The notes beneath the pieces were generated by a model. It ran no database searches. It saw only the letters and a list, made by a program, of their open reading frames with translations, and had not been told where the DNA came from. A program made the translations under genes and the position numbers. Below are positions 25,400-33,405 of a DNA stretch of 64,000 nucleotides, in pieces. Within the stretch, counting starts at the first letter, position 1. The number at the start of each line of letters is the position of its first letter. This DNA is from Shouchella tritolerans (lineage in GTDB: Bacteria > Bacillota > Bacilli > Bacillales > Bacillaceae_D), in NCBI RefSeq assembly GCF_025770735.1, contig NZ_JAODPB010000002.1, positions 496,001 through 560,000 on the forward strand, read 5' to 3'.

Positions 25400-27001
25400 T
25401 TATAAATCGATGACGCTAGCAATAGCGATTTCGTCAAACGTTAACAAACCGTCGATCACTGTTTGATCTACATGTTTATCGACTTGGACAATCATAATCG
25501 CTTCGCCACCGGCTGATTTCCGTCCAACTTGCATCGTTGCAATGTTGACGTCGTGCTTAGCGAGGAGTTGACCCATTTTGCCGATAACGCCGGGGCGGTC
25601 AAAATGTTGGATGTATAAAATATGCCCTTCTGCGACGACGTCGACTGAAAAGCCGTTGATTGATACAATCCGTGGCCCATATTCATGGATGTAAGTTGCC
25701 TTCATTTCAAACTGTCTGCCTTCGCCATGGACAATTGCCTGAATGAGGTTAGAGTAGCCAAATGTTTTCGTCACATGCTTTTCGCCAAAGGAAATGCCAC
25801 GTTCTTTGGCAATAAGTGAGGCGTTGACATCATTGACAGCCGCATCAACACGTGGTTGGAGAAAACCAGAAATAAGGCTTCTCGTTAGCACGCTCGTATT
25901 TTGTTCGGCTGTTGTACCGCTGTAAAACACTTCGATTTCTTGGACAGGCACGCGCATCAATTGTGATAATACGGAGCCCATTGTCCTAGCAAGGTCGTAA
26001 TATGGCTTCATTTTTTCGTAAACTTCTTTTGGCATGGCTGGCAAATTAATGGAGTTTAATGCCGGTTCACCGTTTAAAAATTGCAGTACTTCCTGTGAGA
26101 CTTGGGCAGCAACGTTCAGTTGTGCTTCTTTCGTGGAAGCAGCAATATGAGGTGTGGCAACTACGTTAGGATGATCAATCAATTCTTTGTCTGTCGCTGG
26201 TTCTTCTGTAAACACATCCAAAGCAGCCCCGGCCACGTGGCCGTTGTTTAAGTAGTGTTTTAAAGCCTGTTCATCAATGATGCCCCCCCGGGCGCAGTTT
26301 ATTAAAAACACACCTGGCTTTGTTTTCGCGATTGTTTCCATATTCAAAAGCCCTTTTGTGTCTTTCGTTAATGGCGTATGCACAGTAATGATATCGGCAA
26401 CGGATAGAACATGATCCAACTCGCCTTGGGCGATGCCAAGTTTTTCTGCTCGTTCAGCCGTTAAAAATGGATCATACACAAGCACACCCATTTCAAACGC
26501 TTTGGCTCGTTTAGCTAGTTGCGTACCAATACGGCCAAAGCCAATAATGCCAAGTGTTTTTCCACGAAGCTCAGTGCCTTGGTAAGCTTTGCGGTCCCAT
26601 TTTCCTGATTTAACACTAGCGTTAGCTTGTGGAATATTGCGCAACAGTGCGCACATCATCGCAAATGTGTGCTCCGCTGTTGAAATGGTATTGCCGTCAG
26701 GTGCATTAATGACGACAACGCCATGTTTGGTTGCCGCTTGTATGTCTACATTGTCAACACCGACGCCGGCACGAGCAACGATTTTCAAACGTGGCATACG
26801 GCTGAGGAGCTCCTCGGTGACTGTAGTGGCACTGCGGATTAACAGGGCGTCGTATTGCTCCAGTGGCCCAGCGTTGTCGACGCTTGCTTGTGTCACCTCA
26901 ACATGGTCAGCCTCAAGCAAAGGCAACAGGCCTTCTTCGCTCATGGTATCGGCTACGAGAATGTGAAATTGGGCTGTTTTTGGCTCTGCTACTTGGTTCA
27001 T
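25400..27001 (-). CDS. serA: D-3-phosphoglycerate dehydrogenase
   Basis: First step of serine biosynthesis: oxidation of 3-phosphoglycerate with NAD+. The 533-residue protein is the long (type 1-like) form. It has the NAD motif GKTLGIIGFGRIGTQLAKRA near 150, the catalytic Arg in NCARGGIIDE, Glu in FTEEPAT and His in TPHIAAST. An intervening ASB domain (about 320-455) and a C-terminal ACT domain (HILYIQHFDRPGVIGKMGQL) follow; ACT domains bind serine for feedback control. It is preceded by a T-box leader, so transcription is linked to tRNA charging. Confidence 0.96.
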   Translation of the reverse strand: MNQVAEPKTAQFHILVADTMSEEGLLPLLEADHVEVTQASVDNAGPLEQYDALLIRSATTVTEELLSRMPRLKIVARAGVGVDNVDIQAATKHGVVVINAPDGNTISTAEHTFAMMCALLRNIPQANASVKSGKWDRKAYQGTELRGKTLGIIGFGRIGTQLAKRAKAFEMGVLVYDPFLTAERAEKLGIAQGELDHVLSVADIITVHTPLTKDTKGLLNMETIAKTKPGVFLINCARGGIIDEQALKHYLNNGHVAGAALDVFTEEPATDKELIDHPNVVATPHIAASTKEAQLNVAAQVSQEVLQFLNGEPALNSINLPAMPKEVYEKMKPYYDLARTMGSVLSQLMRVPVQEIEVFYSGTTAEQNTSVLTRSLISGFLQPRVDAAVNDVNASLIAKERGISFGEKHVTKTFGYSNLIQAIVHGEGRQFEMKATYIHEYGPRIVSINGFSVDVVAEGHILYIQHFDRPGVIGKMGQLLAKHDVNIATMQVGRKSAGGEAIMIVQVDKHVDQTVIDGLLTFDEIAIASVIDL

Positions 27002-27040
27002 TTGTACTCCACTCCTTTTATGGTTCTCTTCCTACATAAA

Positions 27041-27295
27041 TGAAAAACGCCCCCCACAGCGGCAGAATTTTGCTGTGAGGGGCGAATGTTCGCGGTACCA
27101 CCCTCGTTGTTTGCACAAGATGTGCATCTTTACTGGTAACGGCAGAAGCCGGCACACGTCTACTGTTTTTTCGACGTGACAACTTAGAAGGGCTATCCAA
27201 ACAGGCTGTCACTGGTTTGCAGCTCCCACCAGCTCTCTGAATCGGCCTTGCTTTTCATGTCTTCATCATCGTTTTTAGCAATTTGATTTGTTAGA
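27041..27295 (-). promoter_or_regulatory. T-box riboswitch leader of serA (probably serine specific)
   Basis: On the minus strand the T-box core AGGGTGGTACCGCG (27104-27091) is perfect. Upstream are the stem I elements AGAGAGCTGGTGG and GCAAACCAGT, and downstream a terminator that it would antiterminate. A UCU (Ser) triplet followed by A is at about 27188-27186 in the expected specifier position, though UUC (Phe) in an adjacent register cannot be excluded by eye. Gene context (serA) favours serine. Confidence 0.93.
27043..27084 (-). terminator. Terminator of the serA T-box leader
   Basis: On the minus strand CGCCCCTCACAGC pairs with GCTGTGGGGGGCG (with minor wobble), then five T residues. 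Its 5' arm is what the T-box antiterminator would compete with. Confidence 0.9.
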
Positions 27296-27296
27296 T

Positions 27297-27325
27297 AATT
27301 TATCATGGCAACGCAGAAAAGTCAA
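27297..27325 (-). promoter_or_regulatory. Candidate vegetative promoter of the serA leader
   Basis: On the minus strand TTGACT (27325-27320) and TAAATT (27302-27297) are spaced 17 bases, with a TGA just before the -10 (extended -10-like). It places the start of the transcript just upstream of stem I of the T-box. Nothing else supportable lies between here and the ferredoxin gene end at 27434. Confidence 0.62.
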
Positions 27326-27433
27326 TCGTCAAAACCAAAAAAGTTCGGTTTTTCTTGTAATCGCTAATCCTCGTTAGTTATAAAAAAGAAAAATACAGAA
27401 AAAAGACAGATAACTTTAATCAAAATCATTCTT

Positions 27434-27712
<279 letters not shown>

Positions 27713-27821
27713 TCAATTGTAGCGCGCAACAAGCAAAACTGCAATTGACAAACAAGGACAAAAACAAGGCTGTTTTGGTACAATGAGGAAAACCAAGGCA
27801 CGATTGAAAGAGGGAAAAATC

Positions 27822-28862
27822 GTGAGAGAACAGCTTTTTATGCTTGCCTGTCATCATTTTCAAGGCGAACGCTCTTTATTCGGAGCGTATCATTTATTAA
27901 AAGGCAAGCGCTCCGCACAAACGATACAAGATGGCGCTTTGTTCAGCGCTCTTCCTTTGTTTGGTCTTTTGCCCCAACTGTCTTATAACGAAGCGGAACA
28001 AGTCGTTAAAGCGTTGCTTGAAAATGGGAAAGTCCGCGAAACGGACGGGGCGCACCAGCTGACTGAGAAAGGCGAGACCCAGTTGGATGCCTGGCTACAT
28101 GCCCATTCTTACGTACAAAATATAAACAATGGATTGTTCCAACAGGCGGATGTGCTCTTTTGGAACCGCCTCGCTTTGCTTGTGCAGTCATTAAATGCAT
28201 TAGCAACGGGGACTTCTTTTATTCCTGTCGTTGGCGATTTAGATGTACAACGATTCGTCAAAAGCACACTCCCAAAACCAGCTGAACGGAATCGATACAG
28301 GATGAAGTTATATAAAGAATGTGCCGCTTTTTTAAGAAAGCGTGATCGACTGCAAGCTGAACTGTTTGTTCTACAGCTTTCAAGGCAAAAGCGGATCGGG
28401 GAGACGAGGCAACAGCTTGCCTTGCGCTATCGTCTTTCCTTAATGGAAGTTGAACTACGCCATAAAAGCAACCTCCATGCACTGATGACTGAGACCAGTG
28501 AAAACCCGTGCAATTACGAAGTGCTTTCACATTTGCTTCCAACGATACAAAGCCGGACAAGCACTGCGTCGGCACGAAAAACCGCCTCTTTATTGCCGCA
28601 AGTTGATTCTGTGCAAGAGCTTGCGCACATACGCGGCTTAAAGCCGGCAACGATTGAAGATCATCTCGTTGAAATTGCTTTGTTTGACCGCTCTTTCCCA
28701 ATTGACCGCTATGTGAGCGAAGAAACGCAAAAGAACATTTTGCGCGCCAGCCGCGAACACCGTACGTTAAAGTTAAAAACGATTCGAACAGCGCTTAACA
28801 ATGAAGTCACTTATTTTGACATTCGGCTTACGCTGGCGAGGAAAGGATTCATAAAATGTTAG
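27822..28862 (+). CDS. ypbB: YpbB, helix-turn-helix/RQC-associated protein
   Basis: A 346-residue protein encoded directly upstream of a RecQ helicase and overlapping it by seven bases. It has N-terminal helical segments (HHFQGERSLFGAYHLLKGKR), and a C-terminal helix-turn-helix (LAHIRGLKPATIEDHLVEIA) like the HRDC/HTH_40 module of RecQ-family helicases. Because this RecQ is short and lacks such a domain, YpbB probably supplies its DNA-binding helper in trans; that is inference. Start at the GTG at 27822 (AGAGGG upstream); the in-frame ATG at 27783 would overlap the likely -10 TACAAT (27779-27784). Confidence 0.85.
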   Translation: MREQLFMLACHHFQGERSLFGAYHLLKGKRSAQTIQDGALFSALPLFGLLPQLSYNEAEQVVKALLENGKVRETDGAHQLTEKGETQLDAWLHAHSYVQNINNGLFQQADVLFWNRLALLVQSLNALATGTSFIPVVGDLDVQRFVKSTLPKPAERNRYRMKLYKECAAFLRKRDRLQAELFVLQLSRQKRIGETRQQLALRYRLSLMEVELRHKSNLHALMTETSENPCNYEVLSHLLPTIQSRTSTASARKTASLLPQVDSVQELAHIRGLKPATIEDHLVEIALFDRSFPIDRYVSEETQKNILRASREHRTLKLKTIRTALNNEVTYFDIRLTLARKGFIKC

Positions 28863-30361
28863 AACGTCATTTGCAGGCTTTATTTGGTTTTACTTCATTT
28901 AGGCAAGGGCAAAAAGAAATCATTGAAGCGCTCATAGATGGGGCAGACGTGTTGGCTATGCTCCCGACAGGACGGGGCAAATCCCTTTGTTACCAGCTGC
29001 CTGCTTTTCTCGCCGACGGGGTTACGATTGTCGTTTCACCGCTGCTCGCGTTGATGGAAGACCAAGTCCAACAGTTGAAATCAATCGGACTGAAACAAAC
29101 TGCCGCTCTCAACAGCTTTACGGAAACGGAAGAACGTAGACGTTTGCTCCGTAACCTTGCAAAAGTGAAACTGTTGTACACGTCGCCGGAGATGTTGCAA
29201 TCACGAGAACTGCTCGCTGCTTTGGCAAAGGTAAAAGTCTCTTATATTGTCGTCGATGAAGCCCATTGCGTGTCTTATTGGGGGCATGACTTCCGCGCAG
29301 ATTATTTGCGGATCTGCGACATCAAACAGGTGCTCGGTTCGCCGCCTTGTTTAGCGATTACAGCCACAGCAACGAAAGAAGTCCGCGCTGATATTAAAAA
29401 ACAGCTCGATTTACGGACACCGTTTGAACATATTGAGAGTGTCAACCGCTCCAATATTGTGCTTCTAGCTGAGGAGGCTGCTGACCAAGCCCAAAAACAG
29501 CAGCGCCTTGTGGAAATGGTCGCTACTTATCAAGCACCAGGAATCATTTACGTTCAGAGCAGAGCCCAGGCAGAAGCATGCAGCGCTTATCTTGCTCAGG
29601 AAGTGAAGAATGTTCGGACGAGCTTTTATCATGGCGGCATGGAAAACGCCGACCGCTTGCTTGTCCAACAACAATTTATGAATGGCCAACTGGATGTGAT
29701 TTGTGCGACGAACGCATTTGGGATGGGGCTTAACAAAACAGATGTGCGTTATGTCATCCATTTGCATTACCCACTTGACATCGCCTCCTACATTCAAGAA
29801 ATTGGTCGGGCAGGGCGCGATGGGGCTTTAAGCTTTGCTTTGCTTCTAACTGCTCAAGAAGATCGTGTACAAGCGCAAAATTTACTTAAAAAAAACGATT
29901 TTACTGCCGATGAATGGGTATGGGCACTTTCACAGTTAAAAGTAGGAGAAACGCTTGATTTTCCATCATTTGAGAACCGGCTTTTAGCCATGCAATCCGA
30001 TCAAGCACGGACGGTTGCATATTTGTTAGAAAAATGGGGTGTAATCAAGGCAGGGCTTGTCCAATCCTTTTCAATGGCAAAACTAACAAGTTTGCTCCAC
30101 CGCCATTTTAAAGAGCAAATTGCAGCCAAAAAGAACCGGCTGTTCCCGGTGTTTCACTATGGTCGTGATGACCAAACTTGCCGGCGCCAACAATTACTTG
30201 CCTATTTCGATGAGTTTCCAGCTCCCCAAAATCCGTGCTGTGATGTGTGTGGTCTCACCCTTGACTCGTTTAAACGGACGCCTGTTAACGTAAATGAGGA
30301 GCCGTTTTTGTGGGAAGAAGAGCTTAAAGCCGTTTTTGCAGTGGCGGAGGGAAAACGATGA
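28856..30361 (+). CDS. recQ: ATP-dependent DNA helicase RecQ (short form)
   Basis: 3'-5' DNA helicase in recombination and repair of stalled forks. The 501-residue protein has motif I (LPTGRGKSLCYQLPAF, about 36-51), DEAHC motif II (near 135), motif III TATAT, ATNAFGMGLNKTDVRYVIH, and motif VI QEIGRAGRDGA. A zinc-binding cysteine cluster follows (TCRR, CCDVCG) and the protein ends shortly after, so the winged-helix/HRDC part of long RecQ proteins is absent. It overlaps ypbB upstream and ypbD downstream. Confidence 0.95.
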   Translation: MLERHLQALFGFTSFRQGQKEIIEALIDGADVLAMLPTGRGKSLCYQLPAFLADGVTIVVSPLLALMEDQVQQLKSIGLKQTAALNSFTETEERRRLLRNLAKVKLLYTSPEMLQSRELLAALAKVKVSYIVVDEAHCVSYWGHDFRADYLRICDIKQVLGSPPCLAITATATKEVRADIKKQLDLRTPFEHIESVNRSNIVLLAEEAADQAQKQQRLVEMVATYQAPGIIYVQSRAQAEACSAYLAQEVKNVRTSFYHGGMENADRLLVQQQFMNGQLDVICATNAFGMGLNKTDVRYVIHLHYPLDIASYIQEIGRAGRDGALSFALLLTAQEDRVQAQNLLKKNDFTADEWVWALSQLKVGETLDFPSFENRLLAMQSDQARTVAYLLEKWGVIKAGLVQSFSMAKLTSLLHRHFKEQIAAKKNRLFPVFHYGRDDQTCRRQQLLAYFDEFPAPQNPCCDVCGLTLDSFKRTPVNVNEEPFLWEEELKAVFAVAEGKR

Positions 30362-30933
30362 AAGCAAACCGCCGCGCCACCACTCAGCTGGATAAGAAAG
30401 ATTTATACATCAGCTTATACGGTTCGCAACTGCTGCTTTTGGCCATTGGAATCGCGTTAAGCTTTTTCTATACGGGCGGACCGGTTGGCATTTGGCAAAG
30501 CCTTGAATTTCAGTGGGGCACGGGAATAGGGTACGGAAGTTTGTTTGCTGTTGCCGCCTTGCTCATAAATTGGCTGCTTGTCGTGTTGTTGCCAGAAGGC
30601 TGGCTCGATGATGGGGGATTGAATGAGCGTGTTTTTACCGGCATGGGCCCTGTCCATATTGTCTGTTTTTGCTTGTTGGTGGCCTTTTGCGAGGAATGGC
30701 TATTCAGAGCCGTTTTGCAACAGCTCGTTGGGCTGCCGCTGGCGAGTTTGCTGTTTGCGATTGTCCATTTTCGCTATGTAACAAAGCCTGTGCTGTTTGC
30801 CTACGTACTCGTTATAAGCATAGGGCTTGGTTGGACGTTTGAGGTGACAGGGAACTTTGCGACTGTTGTATGTGCGCATTTTTTCATTAACGCTGTTCTT
30901 GCCTTTGTTTTAAATGTTAAGAACAGAAAGTAG
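30358..30933 (+). CDS. ypbD: CPBP-family intramembrane protease (YpbD)
   Basis: A 191-residue polytopic membrane protein of the CAAX-protease/bacteriocin-processing (CPBP) family. The motif pattern is visible: EEWLFRAVLQQ (EExxxR, about residue 112), FAIVHF with a conserved His, and HFFINAVLAF at the end. Substrate unknown. Its ATG overlaps the recQ stop. Confidence 0.88.
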   Translation: MKANRRATTQLDKKDLYISLYGSQLLLLAIGIALSFFYTGGPVGIWQSLEFQWGTGIGYGSLFAVAALLINWLLVVLLPEGWLDDGGLNERVFTGMGPVHIVCFCLLVAFCEEWLFRAVLQQLVGLPLASLLFAIVHFRYVTKPVLFAYVLVISIGLGWTFEVTGNFATVVCAHFFINAVLAFVLNVKNRK

Positions 30934-30945
30934 GAGGAGATGCTA

Positions 30946-31140
30946 ATGAGCGAACAGCCGATTTATTTAGAAAACCAAGGAGAACTTGAAACGCTGCCTC
31001 CCCGTTCAAAAGTTCGGAACCATAAAAAGAAACGAAAAGACAAGAAAAAAGCAGTGGTCTCTCCCATTGCCCATATGCTCGCTGTTCTTTTCTTTTTGCT
31101 TGTTTTCACGAGTTTAGCTGTCTCGTTCTATTTGTTCTAA
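30946..31140 (+). CDS. Small basic tail-anchored-like membrane protein
   Basis: A 64-residue protein with an acidic start (EQPIYLENQGELETLPPRSK), a very basic stretch (NHKKKRKDKKKAVV) and one C-terminal helix (AHMLAVLFFLLVFTSLAVSFYL), so it would be inserted with the N-terminus in the cytoplasm. TAGGAGGA lies seven bases upstream of the ATG. I know no family; it is part of the ypbB-ypbF unit. Confidence 0.75.
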   Translation: MSEQPIYLENQGELETLPPRSKVRNHKKKRKDKKKAVVSPIAHMLAVLFFLLVFTSLAVSFYLF

Positions 31141-31184
31141 AAGGACAGCCTTTCCCATACATTACGTATGGGAGGGATCAGGCA

Positions 31185-31598
31185 ATGGGAGGCCAATTGG
31201 CATTAGAGATGATTACGAAAGAGTTGATTAAACGCAAAACAGAGTGGGATCGCTTGGAGAAACAACACTTGTTTTGCGGGTGGGCTGCGCTCATTAGTGG
31301 CTGCACATTTGTGATTCTTTTGAATGAGCCTCAAACAGGACGCATGGTCTTTCCCAAAGAGTTGCTTGCTTCGCCGTTGTCAACAGCTTTACTCGTCGTA
31401 CTCTCTCTGTCTCTCATTGGACTTGTTCATTTATCAAAGAAAGCAGCAAAAAAAGAAAAAGAATTTGAGGCGCTGCGCAATGAGTTTATCGAGCGTAGCG
31501 AAGAGTTTTGGCCAACTGAGCGTAGCGCAGCCGAGAAAGAAGCCTATTTAAAAGAAATGCAAACGCGCTACTCCATCAACTTGTTTTATTTTGAATGA
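31185..31598 (+). CDS. ypbF: YpbF-like membrane protein (DUF2663)
   Basis: A 137-residue protein with two central membrane helices (LFCGWAALISGCTFVILL and LSTALLVVLSLSLIGLVHLS) between charged helices, ending SINLFYFE. It agrees in position, size and layout with B. subtilis YpbF (DUF2663). The function is not known. The ATG follows GGGAGGG. A terminator 18 bases after the stop closes the ypbB-recQ-ypbD operon. Confidence 0.78.
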   Translation: MGGQLALEMITKELIKRKTEWDRLEKQHLFCGWAALISGCTFVILLNEPQTGRMVFPKELLASPLSTALLVVLSLSLIGLVHLSKKAAKKEKEFEALRNEFIERSEEFWPTERSAAEKEAYLKEMQTRYSINLFYFE

Positions 31599-31615
31599 TA
31601 TCATGATAAATCGAA

Positions 31616-31644
31616 ATGCCTAGTCATACGCTAGGCGTTTTTTT
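31616..31644 (+). terminator. Terminator after ypbF
   Basis: GCCTAG pairs with CTAGGC around a seven-base loop, followed by GTTTTTTT. Confidence 0.82.
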
Positions 31645-31652
31645 GGGTGGCT

Positions 31653-31684
31653 AAAAAAAAACAGCCTGCTTAGCAAGCTGTTTT
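31653..31684 (-). terminator. Terminator of the minus-strand XRE gene
   Basis: On the minus strand AAAACAGC pairs with GCTGTTTT, with inner TTGCT/GCAG pairs, and the stem runs into a T run (an A run on the plus strand). Confidence 0.72.
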
Positions 31685-31788
31685 AGATCGTAACAACCAT
31701 TCATAAACATCGTCTGCCTTGTTCATCTGCTTTGAAACTGCTGTTCAAAAGCATCTTCACTGCACTTCTCGTTGGCAAGCGTTTTCTA

Positions 31789-32109
31789 TCAGTCTGTTTC
31801 ATTTTCTTTTTTATTGGCCCGGAAGCGGATAAAGGCAAGGTGTTCACGCAATAGCTGTGCCTCTTTGTGTGTAAGTTCATTGTCATAAAAGAAAGAGCCA
31901 TTTTTCTCTTTGGAACGCCCTAGCAGATAATCTGTTGAAACACCGAAGACATCTGCAAGGCGGCGTAATGTATCGGTGTCAGGGGTGCGGTTGCCATTTT
32001 CATAGCCTGATATGGACACTTTCGTTACGTTGATCAGCTCGCCTAGCTGTTCCTGGGTAAGCTGTCGTTCTTTCCTTAATGCTCTTAGACGCTCTGGAAC
32101 AATAGTCAT
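31789..32109 (-). CDS. XRE/Cro-CI-type regulator A
   Basis: A 106-residue transcription factor. Its helix-turn-helix is at about 4-60 (ERLRALRKERQLTQEQLGEL, then VTKVSISGYENGNRTPDTDT, then LADVFGVSTDYLLGR), followed by a short charged tail (LTHKEAQLLREHLAFIRFR). The tail looks like a small dimerisation segment as in Rap/SinR-like repressors. ATG at 32109 with AAAGGG upstream. It is divergent from a second XRE gene across a region with repeated GTTAAC. Confidence 0.92.
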   Translation of the reverse strand: MTIVPERLRALRKERQLTQEQLGELINVTKVSISGYENGNRTPDTDTLRRLADVFGVSTDYLLGRSKEKNGSFFYDNELTHKEAQLLREHLAFIRFRANKKENETD

Positions 32110-32145
32110 ATGCACAACCCTTTCTGCTCGGTCTACCTGTATTAT

Positions 32146-32246
32146 ATGTTAACAAATCGCTAACGTAAATTCGGTTAACTAAATAGAAACAATTGTATTT
32201 ACAGAAGAAACTGGGAAGGATATACTGTAGTTAACTTTTGGTTAAT
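32146..32246. promoter_or_regulatory. Divergent control region with repeated GTTAAC sites
   Basis: GTTAAC occurs at 32148-32153, 32174-32179 and 32230-32235, with close variants CTAAC at 32160-32164 and GTTAAT at 32241-32246. GTTAAC-N5-GTTAAT is also a repeat pair. The sites sit between the two divergent XRE genes and overlap their expected promoters, as for autoregulatory repressors. Confidence 0.6.
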
Positions 32247-32263
32247 CAAATGAGGTGATCGTA

Positions 32264-32521
32264 TTGCAGCGGGAAACATTGAAAAAAGTTCGATTGGAGC
32301 ACCAAATGACGTTAGAGGCAGTAGCAAAAAAAATTAACGTGAGTACCCCATTTTACTGGCAAATAGAAAATGGGAAAAGAGGGCTTTCTTATGAACTTGC
32401 TTACCGGATTGCGGCTGTTTTTTCCTTAAAGCCCGATGATCTCTTTTTTGACGATATGTTAACTAATGATTTACAAAATGAAAAAGAAACAAAAAATGAT
32501 AAAAGACAGTCTAACAAATGA
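32264..32521 (+). CDS. XRE/Cro-CI-type regulator B (small)
   Basis: An 85-residue protein that is almost only a helix-turn-helix: LKKVRLEHQMTLEAVAKKIN, then VSTPFYWQIENGKRGLSYEL, then AYRIAAVFSLKPDDLF, and a polar tail. The start is taken as the TTG at 32264, with GAGGTGAT seven bases upstream; the GTG at 32255 lies within that site. It is divergent from regulator A, with shared GTTAAC repeats between, and a GTTAAC also occurs at about 32459 inside the gene. Targets unknown. Confidence 0.85.
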   Translation: MQRETLKKVRLEHQMTLEAVAKKINVSTPFYWQIENGKRGLSYELAYRIAAVFSLKPDDLFFDDMLTNDLQNEKETKNDKRQSNK

Positions 32522-32583
32522 AAAGGCGGATTTACTTTTTGCACGAGGATTTGTTGTTGTTACAAAAAATTGGTAAAACTCTC

Positions 32584-32609
32584 AAAGCGCCACAGTCGGC
32601 GCTTTTTTT
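32584..32609 (+). terminator. Terminator after regulator B
   Basis: AAAGCGCC pairs with GGCGCTTT around ACAGTC, then TTTTTTT. About 480 further bases (32610-33085) contain no gene I can support; they are A+T rich with only short frames. Confidence 0.88.
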
Positions 32610-33085
32610 ATTCAATCGAAAAAATCAATTGCAAAGAAAATAAACCTATCAAGCAGGAACAAAACTATTTTTAGCCAATGAAGACAACAGTAATATCAGG
32701 CTAGAGACTGAGTGCAAGACCATTCTAAAGGGTATCGCGCTTTTTTGAACTGGTTGTTAAAATAAATGCGTAGGTGGCAATGATTTTTAAAAGGAATTAA
32801 GTTGGTGATTCCTAAACGTTCTTATGTAAGTCAATCATTTAATTCTATCGAACATAATGGTGGTTTTTCGGGTTTGTAAGGTTGAATAGTTCCTAATTTG
32901 TTTATAAGCGCAAAAGTTTGTATGTGAGGTGAAAGGAGACAGTAAAAAAACAAAAAGGCACTTGATAGGATATAGATAGTTAATAAGGAACTAACCGGCT
33001 ACTGGCAAAGCTATTGGATCGGTGTAAAAGGAGGGGAATAGCCGTTAATAGCATCTGTTGAACCAATTGTTATAGCAGAGCTCTA

Positions 33086-33301
33086 ATGAATGACATGATG
33101 TATTATGTCACAAAGAAATATTCGGCCCCACTTATGCCGGTGTACCTTTTTAAGACAGACTTAAAGAACGCTCATACTGGCAAACGACACGAGGTATTTG
33201 CAGATGTCATAGTGTTAGTGTACTATTTGAATAGAACACTAGAACAAGATTGGTTCCCTTTGATTGAACAAGAAACGGGCTTAATTCTAAAATTTTTATA
33301 A
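33086..33301 (+). CDS. Hypothetical protein, 71 residues
   Basis: A 71-residue frame with protein-like composition (MYYVTKKYSAPLMPVYLFK, then HEVFADVIVLVYYLNRTLE). There is no convincing ribosome binding site close to the ATG at 33086 (AAAGGAGGGG lies more than 50 bases upstream), and the surroundings are gene-poor. It could be a remnant of an accessory gene or chance. No family recognised. Confidence 0.3.
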   Translation: MNDMMYYVTKKYSAPLMPVYLFKTDLKNAHTGKRHEVFADVIVLVYYLNRTLEQDWFPLIEQETGLILKFL

Positions 33302-33405
33302 AAAGAAATGGAATCGTTCTTCTTTTATTGGCAAGAAGCTTTATACTTTACTAGTGTTCTATTCGAGAAAGTAAGCTCCATTTCAGAAAAGGAAAGAGGA
33401 ATAAC

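Noticed and set aside
32610-33085. Short frames in the gene-poor stretch
   Set aside because: Several short frames exist, but none combines a start, ribosome binding site and protein-like composition; I left the stretch unannotated.
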